Assembly: GCA_027214385.1 (NCBI GenBank)
Contig: JAPVXR010000001.1
Coordinates: 558,001-622,000, forward strand
Source: Cryomorphaceae bacterium 1068
GTDB taxonomy: Bacteria > Bacteroidota > Bacteroidia > Flavobacteriales_D > Cryomorphaceae
Length of the DNA stretch: 64,000 nucleotides
Direction of reading: 5' to 3'
Positions 59,589-64,000 of this stretch are shown piece by piece. The stretch's first letter is position 1, and each line of letters opens with the position of its first letter. The notes beneath the pieces were generated by a model. That model did no database searches. It saw nothing but the letters and a program-made list of their open reading frames with translations, and was not told the origin of the DNA. The position numbers and the translations under genes are program-made.

Positions 59589-59673
59589 GACTCTGTTGAC
59601 ATATTCGCGTTTTTACAATATCATCAATACCTTGCGCCAACCTTTTAAATCCACTTCTGTAAAACTAAATAAT

Positions 59674-61281
59674 ATGAAAAAATTGTACGCGGCATTGTTC
59701 GTTGCTTTATTAACTTTTTCGGCCAATGCGCAAGAAGCTATAAAATGCTATTCCACGGAACATGAGCTAGAGCTGCAACAACAATATTCTGATCGAGCCA
59801 ATCTTGAGCAATTTGAAGAATGGATATCAGAGGAATTGAAAAACGATCAAATGAAATCGGAGAGGGGAGTCGTTGTGCTGCCTATTGTTTTTCACGTTTT
59901 ACATTCGGGAACTGCAGTAGGAAGCGGTTTGAATCTATCCTCAAGTTTTATCAACGCACAACTACAGCAGTTAAACGATGATTTCAGACGAGTTCCCGGT
60001 ACGGCTGGATTCAATACCAATCCTGTAGGGGCAGACTTAGAAATTGAATTTTGTATGGCGGTAGTCGATCCTGATGGCAATGTTTTGGCTGAGCCCGGTA
60101 TAGATCGCATCAATGCTCCTGCCAATGGATTGCAAAACCCAGGCTACACAACAGGCTACATGGACAATACCGTTAAGCCCGCAACGATATGGGATCCTGA
60201 ACAGTACGTAAATGTTTGGATAACGCCCATTAATTTATTCTTCTTTAATGTGCTTGGGTATGCCCAATTTCCCAGTGCTTCGGGACTTGCGGGTCTCAAT
60301 GCCAATGAAGGAGCAGCATCGACCGATGGTGTTGTCGTTTCCACTGAGACTGTTGGTTCCATCTCTTTTCCCAATCCCTCAGGAGGAGCAGTTGGTGGTG
60401 GACGAACACTGACTCACGAACTAGGACATTTCTTTGGCCTGCGCCATATTTGGGGTGATGGTGGTTGCAGTGTAGATGATTTCTGCTTGGATACGCCCGA
60501 ATCTAATGGCTCCAATGCGGGTTGCCAAATCGGTTCGAGCTCTTGCGGTTCGATTGATATGGTCGAAAACTACATGGACTACAGCGATGACGCTTGCATG
60601 AATATTTTCACTCAAGATCAAAAAGCGCGTGTTGATGCCGTATTGTTAAACAGCCCACGCAGGGTTCAACTTCTCTCAAGCAATGCCTGCTCAGGTGATG
60701 TAGCCGATTGTCAAGCGCCTTACCCCGAAGTTTCAAATTTGTCAAGCAACACTGTTGCAAACGGTATTCAACTTTCTTGGACCCCCATTGAGGGATCAAT
60801 TGGCTGTCAGATCAGAGCAGGATTGAGTTCTGTCGGATTTCAAACTACTGTAACTGTTTTTGAATCCAATGCATCCGGGTTTTTTGTGCCTGCTACTGCC
60901 ATCCAATCAGGTGCTGAGTATCAGTGGCAAGTGCGATGCGGCTGTTCGGCCAATCCTTTGGTAGTGGGCCCTTGGTCGTCTACTGATTTCTTCAGCTTTG
61001 GCTCGTCCGTTTCAGGTGACGTATTCTCGGGTGCTGTTTCTGATCAAGAAATAGTTTTGTATCCCAATCCAGCTACAGATGTTTTGACTGTTTCCTCCAT
61101 CAATGCGGATATGTTGCACGTATTTGATGTGAATGGAAGAATCATTCATTCTCAATCAATCAATTCGGAGGAGAAAGGATCGATCAAACTGGACGTTTCT
61201 TTGTGGTCAAATGGATTCTATTTGTTGTCCGTTTCGAGTAAGAATGGATCAGTGATTCGAAGGACTTTCGTTGTGAATTAA
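59674..61281 (+). CDS. M43-family zinc metalloprotease with fibronectin-III-like domain and T9SS tail
   Basis: A 535-residue secreted protease from ATG 59674 (MKKLYAALFVALLTFSANA|QE); the open frame extends upstream to 59248 antisense to the YdeI-like gene but this is not coding. Zinc motif HELGHFFGLRHIW at ~248-260, downstream Met-turn NYMDYSDDACMNIFTQDQ, as in pappalysins. Cys-rich loop (CLDTPESNGSNAGCQIGSSSC). Then a fibronectin-III-like domain (~355-445; WTPIEGSIGCQIRAG, AEYQWQVRCGC) and a type A T9SS domain (LYPNPATDVLTV; NGFYLLSV). The second M43 protease in the window. Confidence 0.93.
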   Translation: MKKLYAALFVALLTFSANAQEAIKCYSTEHELELQQQYSDRANLEQFEEWISEELKNDQMKSERGVVVLPIVFHVLHSGTAVGSGLNLSSSFINAQLQQLNDDFRRVPGTAGFNTNPVGADLEIEFCMAVVDPDGNVLAEPGIDRINAPANGLQNPGYTTGYMDNTVKPATIWDPEQYVNVWITPINLFFFNVLGYAQFPSASGLAGLNANEGAASTDGVVVSTETVGSISFPNPSGGAVGGGRTLTHELGHFFGLRHIWGDGGCSVDDFCLDTPESNGSNAGCQIGSSSCGSIDMVENYMDYSDDACMNIFTQDQKARVDAVLLNSPRRVQLLSSNACSGDVADCQAPYPEVSNLSSNTVANGIQLSWTPIEGSIGCQIRAGLSSVGFQTTVTVFESNASGFFVPATAIQSGAEYQWQVRCGCSANPLVVGPWSSTDFFSFGSSVSGDVFSGAVSDQEIVLYPNPATDVLTVSSINADMLHVFDVNGRIIHSQSINSEEKGSIKLDVSLWSNGFYLLSVSSKNGSVIRRTFVVN

Positions 61282-61304
61282 TTCAATTTTATTATACTAT
61301 GATT

Positions 61305-61333
61305 GGCTCAAGGCTTTATATAAGCTTTGAGCC
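61305..61333 (+). terminator. Hairpin between M43 and symporter genes
   Basis: GGCTCAAGGCTT (61305-61316), loop TATAT, AAGCTTTGAGCC (61322-61333): a 12-bp stem (one G-T pair) 24 bp after the M43 stop, followed by TTTCGCATTT. The T-run is short, so termination may be partial. Confidence 0.5.
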
Positions 61334-61354
61334 TTTCGCATTTAAATACATTGC

Positions 61355-62803
61355 ATGAACTGGATAGATCTCTCTATTTTCTTTGTCTACATGATAGCCA
61401 TGCTGGGCGTTGGGTACTACTTCCTGAAATCAAATAAGGGATCAGAAGACTATTACCTCGCAGGCAGAAATATGGGTCCTTGGCATATCGGGATGTCCGT
61501 GGTGGCTACCGATGTTGGAGGTGGATTCTCTATCGGTCTCGGAGGGCTGGGATTTACCATGGGCATCAGCGGTAGTTGGATGCTATTCACAGGATTAATC
61601 GGTGCTTGGCTCGCTGCTGCCTTTCTCATCCCAAAGGTTTTTGAGTTGGGCAGAAGGGTTAACCTCTTCACATTTCCGCAGGTTTTTGGCGAGATCTATG
61701 GAAAACGGGTTGCCCTGCTAGCCGCCATTATATCTGCCATAGGCTACTTGGGTTTTACTTCCTCACAAATGTTGGCAGGGGCCAAATTGGCATCTGCCAC
61801 TTTCCCTTCCGTTAGCCTTGATCAGGCACTTTTGATTATGGGAATAGTCGCCGTAGTCTACACGGTCATGGGAGGCTTGAAGGCGGTCATTTATACTGAT
61901 ACCATTCAGTGGATTATACTCTTAGCCGGTCTCATATTCATTGGGCTTCCTCTGGGTTTTATTTCCATAGGTGGAATGGAAGGGTTGCACGCCGAGACGG
62001 ATCAAGCGCTCCTCAGTTTGACCAATCTTTCTTGGCAAAATATGGTCAACTGGTCCATCACGATCATACCCATTTGGTTTATCGGTATGACGCTCTACCA
62101 AAGAATATATGCTTCTCGAGATGTGAAGCAGGCTAAGAAGGCTTGGTACATCGCCGGGCTTTTTGAATGGCCTATCATGGCTTTTATGGGAGTGCTTCTC
62201 GGGCTTTTTGCCAAAGTAGCAGCCGAGCAAGGTATGTTTGCAGAGATCGGTTATGCGTCAGCTGCGGGAATGGATGCCGAAATAGGCCTACCTCTCTTAT
62301 TGCGGACCATCCTCCCTGTGGGCCTTATGGGGCTTATGATGTCTGCCTATTTCAGTGCGATTCTCTCTACCGCCGATAGCTGCTTGATGGCGTGCTCTGG
62401 AAATATTGTGTCAGATATAATGATGCGATTCGGTGTCTTTCGGGCAAAAGATGATTTGCGATTGAGTCAATGGGCCACCCTGGTGATCGGTGGTGTGGCT
62501 TTGTTGATAGCACTTTATATGGAGAGTGTTCTCGAACTCATGCTGCATTCTTATGCCTTTATGGTTTCCGGGCTTTTTATTCCTGTATTGTTCGGGCTTT
62601 ATTCTCGACGTCCTTCCGAAACCGCCGCACTATTTTCCATGATCATTGGCGGAAGCCTCACTTTGGCACTCACCATTCTCACTATTGAATTGCCGTTTGG
62701 ATTGGATCCCATCACCTTCGGCTTGCTTGCGGCTCTGTTAGCTTATTTGCTAGTTCCCAAAAAGACAAAAAAACCCACCAGGCGGATGCAAAGTGGGTTG
62801 TAG
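61355..62803 (+). CDS. Sodium:solute symporter (SSS family)
   Basis: A 482-residue transporter with about 13 helices. Conserved: MIAMLGVGYYFLKSNKGSEDYYLAGRNMGPW, SVVATDVGGGFSIGLGG, and the Na+-binding-region SAYFSAILSTADSCLMACSGN. Transports sugars, amino acids, pantothenate, or similar with Na+; substrate is not assigned. Highly similar genes are widespread in marine Flavobacteriia. Its last codons contain the terminator hairpin of the convergent lipoprotein gene. Confidence 0.92.
   Translation: MNWIDLSIFFVYMIAMLGVGYYFLKSNKGSEDYYLAGRNMGPWHIGMSVVATDVGGGFSIGLGGLGFTMGISGSWMLFTGLIGAWLAAAFLIPKVFELGRRVNLFTFPQVFGEIYGKRVALLAAIISAIGYLGFTSSQMLAGAKLASATFPSVSLDQALLIMGIVAVVYTVMGGLKAVIYTDTIQWIILLAGLIFIGLPLGFISIGGMEGLHAETDQALLSLTNLSWQNMVNWSITIIPIWFIGMTLYQRIYASRDVKQAKKAWYIAGLFEWPIMAFMGVLLGLFAKVAAEQGMFAEIGYASAAGMDAEIGLPLLLRTILPVGLMGLMMSAYFSAILSTADSCLMACSGNIVSDIMMRFGVFRAKDDLRLSQWATLVIGGVALLIALYMESVLELMLHSYAFMVSGLFIPVLFGLYSRRPSETAALFSMIIGGSLTLALTILTIELPFGLDPITFGLLAALLAYLLVPKKTKKPTRRMQSGL
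62765..62799 (-). terminator. Terminator of the lipoprotein gene, embedded in the symporter gene
   Basis: On the minus strand AACCCAC (62793-62799) pairs with GTGGGTT (62772-62778), and a run of T follows. It lies within the last codons of the convergent symporter, 30 bp past the lipoprotein stop. Confidence 0.55.
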
Positions 62804-62828
62804 AAAGTTGATTTTCGGTGACGTTTTA

Positions 62829-63746
62829 CTACTCGATGTAGTTCATTTCGAAGGTTCCATTTGTAACCTGAATAGAATCGGGACCGCCTGATGTGAGTAG
62901 GCCTTTGAAGGCAAAATTTCCAGAGATATTATTGTTGATCGTATCGTGTGCAGTAATTTCCATTGAACCCGAATCAGCAACAAAAAACTCGGTAACACTT
63001 TGTACGAAGAGTCCCGTGACTGAAGAAGTTCCGTCGAGTGCATATGTCCCGGGCTCGATGTCCTGAGCCATGGTAAGGCTAATCGAAGGGACACTTAAGG
63101 GTGGCGTGACTCCTGTAAGTGTAATGACGGATGCTGCTGCATCCCCCGTCGCCATGTTAAAATCATAGTTGCTGCTTCCAACCATAAAACTGATCGTTCC
63201 TATTCCCGGATTTTCAATATCGGGACCATCATCCCCCATATTGTAAGAGATATTTCTAAACTGTCCATCGGTCAGTTCGAAGAAGTCAGAATTATTAATC
63301 GGGTTAAAATACTTCACGAAGAAATCACCCGTGATGGTTTTGTTTAAAGAGTCACTATTGGTGATGTTAAAAACACCGCCACCGTTTCCGTTAGCTTGGA
63401 AGGTATAAAGTGTCAGTCCGTTTTCACCAACTGACTCAACCCTGTTCAACGATCCAAGAGGAGATTGTTGAGTAATGGAATAGGATCCCGAATCAGCTGC
63501 GGCTATGGTAATAAATAAGGTGTCTGAGCCTCTTACGGCCTTTATGCGAAAGCCTTCAGCATCAAGTTCTGCCGTAACCGTGTTCGTTGACCAAGCTGAG
63601 GTTTCACCGGTTGCCGGATCAACAAGTTGCCCGCTGAGCTTGAAACTAGGCGCAGGCGCCGCAGGGGGATCTTCACTGTTGTTGCAAGATGCTGAAAACA
63701 AAAGGACAAAGATCAGAGCCGTCGCTTGTAGCAGGGTATGCTTCAT
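62829..63746 (-). CDS. Lipoprotein, DUF6252-like
   Basis: A 305-residue lipoprotein: MKHTLLQATALIFVLLFSASC, Cys21, then a Pro/Ala-rich spacer (NNSEDPPAAPAPS). The mature part consists of two similar beta-rich units (WSTNTVTAELDAEGFRIKAVRGSDTLFIT; SFMVGSSNYDFNMATGDAAAS), each ending in a 'GNFxxK… VTNGTF…' strand (ITGDFFVKYF; ISGNFAFKGLL). This fits the DUF6252 type of Bacteroidota surface lipoproteins, but the assignment is from memory. The next gene (from the right edge) ends in a related segment, so it is likely a paralogue. Confidence 0.75.
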   Translation of the reverse strand: MKHTLLQATALIFVLLFSASCNNSEDPPAAPAPSFKLSGQLVDPATGETSAWSTNTVTAELDAEGFRIKAVRGSDTLFITIAAADSGSYSITQQSPLGSLNRVESVGENGLTLYTFQANGNGGGVFNITNSDSLNKTITGDFFVKYFNPINNSDFFELTDGQFRNISYNMGDDGPDIENPGIGTISFMVGSSNYDFNMATGDAAASVITLTGVTPPLSVPSISLTMAQDIEPGTYALDGTSSVTGLFVQSVTEFFVADSGSMEITAHDTINNNISGNFAFKGLLTSGGPDSIQVTNGTFEMNYIE

Positions 63747-63825
63747 AGTAATGTTGCTTGTTTAATTCGCGTGGTAAATGTAATTAATCGCACAGAACCT
63801 GTTGCCGATGACCTAGGCGAAAACA

Positions 63826-63858
63826 AAAAAACCGCTTGATCCTTTCAAGCGGTTTTTT
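63826..63858 (-). terminator. Rho-independent terminator of the right-edge gene
   Basis: AAAAACCGCTTGA (63827-63839) with TCAAGCGGTTTTT (63845-63857), loop TCCTT: a perfect stem of at least 13 bp and T-rich on both sides. It is 17 bp past the stop codon at 63876 (minus strand). Confidence 0.75.
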
Positions 63859-63875
63859 AAAAAATAGGTTAATGA

Positions 63876-64000
63876 CTAGTACTCAATATCAAATACGCCA
63901 TTGGTGATAGTAACTGTACCTGATCCTAGAAGTTCTGAACCTGTAAGGTTGAAGGTACCTTCTAATTGATCGGCATCCGTATCATTTGAAGAAACCGTCA
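63876..64000 (-). CDS. Lipoprotein-like protein, C-terminal part only (runs off right edge)
   Basis: From the window edge the minus strand reads 41 codons to a TAG at 63876. The end is LEGTFNLTGSELLGSGTVTI-TNGVFDIEY, closely resembling the C-terminus of the neighbouring lipoprotein (SGNFAFKGLLTSGGPDSIQV-TNGTFEMNY). So it is probably a tandem paralogue of that lipoprotein. The start and any lipobox lie outside the window. Confidence 0.7.
   Translation of the reverse strand, partial: TVSSNDTDADQLEGTFNLTGSELLGSGTVTITNGVFDIEY

Noticed and set aside
59248-59673. N-terminal extension of the M43 protease frame
   Set aside because: It is antisense to the YdeI-like gene and the real signal peptide starts at 59674.
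1-64000. CRISPR arrays, tRNA or rRNA genes, insertion sequences, phage or integrase genes
   Set aside because: No repeat-spacer pattern, T-loop/anticodon arrangement, transposase motif or phage gene was found by eye; most of the window is dense ordinary coding sequence.

Overview
The window looks like chromosomal DNA of a free-living, probably marine, member of the Bacteroidota (Flavobacteriales). Evidence: about seven secreted proteins end in type IX secretion (T9SS) sorting domains; there are Bacteroidota-specific families (DUF5686, DUF4294, carboxypeptidase-regulatory-like domains, a TonB-dependent receptor with such a domain); promoters match the Bacteroidota -33 TTTG / -7 TAnnTTTG consensus rather than sigma70; and there is a green-type proteorhodopsin. 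I see no rRNA, tRNA, CRISPR array, insertion sequence, integrase or phage block. The finer taxonomy is inference.

Layout. 1-9.6 kb: start of a secreted protein that runs off the left edge, a DUF5686 outer-membrane protein with an alpha/beta hydrolase, an outer-membrane barrel protein, a T9SS protein, sucC and a DUF4294 protein. 9.7-14.5 kb (mostly minus): small secreted protein, 3-hydroxybutyryl-CoA dehydrogenase, exopolysaccharide-initiating sugar transferase with a lipoprotein, Gfo/Idh/MocA oxidoreductase. 14.6-20.3 kb: pcm, an outer-membrane barrel, a bifunctional NAD(P)HX repair enzyme, glutaminyl cyclase lipoprotein, a YciO-type Sua5/YrdC protein and a small transaldolase. 20.4-23.3 kb: a possible structured RNA between two strong hairpins, proteorhodopsin, and divergently a vanadium-haloperoxidase/PAP2-type lipoprotein with a small lipoprotein. 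23.3-27.1 kb: proC and a 973-residue FAD/Fe-S dehydrogenase.

27-35 kb: three large secreted proteins (a six-linker modular T9SS protein, an M43 metalloprotease with gliding-type C-terminus, a four-module glycogen-binding-like protein) and a retropepsin-like aspartyl protease overlapping the last. 35-45.5 kb: a small HTH regulator/membrane-protein operon with two perfect operators, aldehyde dehydrogenase, carboxypeptidase-regulatory protein, a T9SS esterase, DUF389 protein, a T9SS cupredoxin, lipoprotein MsrA, and a PLP trans-sulfuration enzyme divergent from an Lrp/AsnC regulator. 45.5-50 kb: a DUF1800/DUF1501 pair with a T9SS discoidin-like protein. 50-59.6 kb: glycosyltransferase, LytTR two-component system divergent from a TonB receptor, then an Nramp-fold transporter lacking the usual metal-binding motif translationally coupled to an SLC13 permease. 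59.7-64 kb: a second M43 protease, a sodium:solute symporter, and two tandem related lipoproteins, the second cut by the window end.

Most of the window is ordinary, tightly packed chromosome. I did not find one obvious new multi-gene defence or mobile system. The best leads are the autoregulated HTH/membrane module with tandem 18-bp operators, the possible RNA next to the rhodopsin gene, the atypical Nramp/SLC13 pair, and the glycogen-binding-like/aspartyl-protease operon. Several start codons were moved from the longest possible ORF to sites supported by signal peptides or promoter position.
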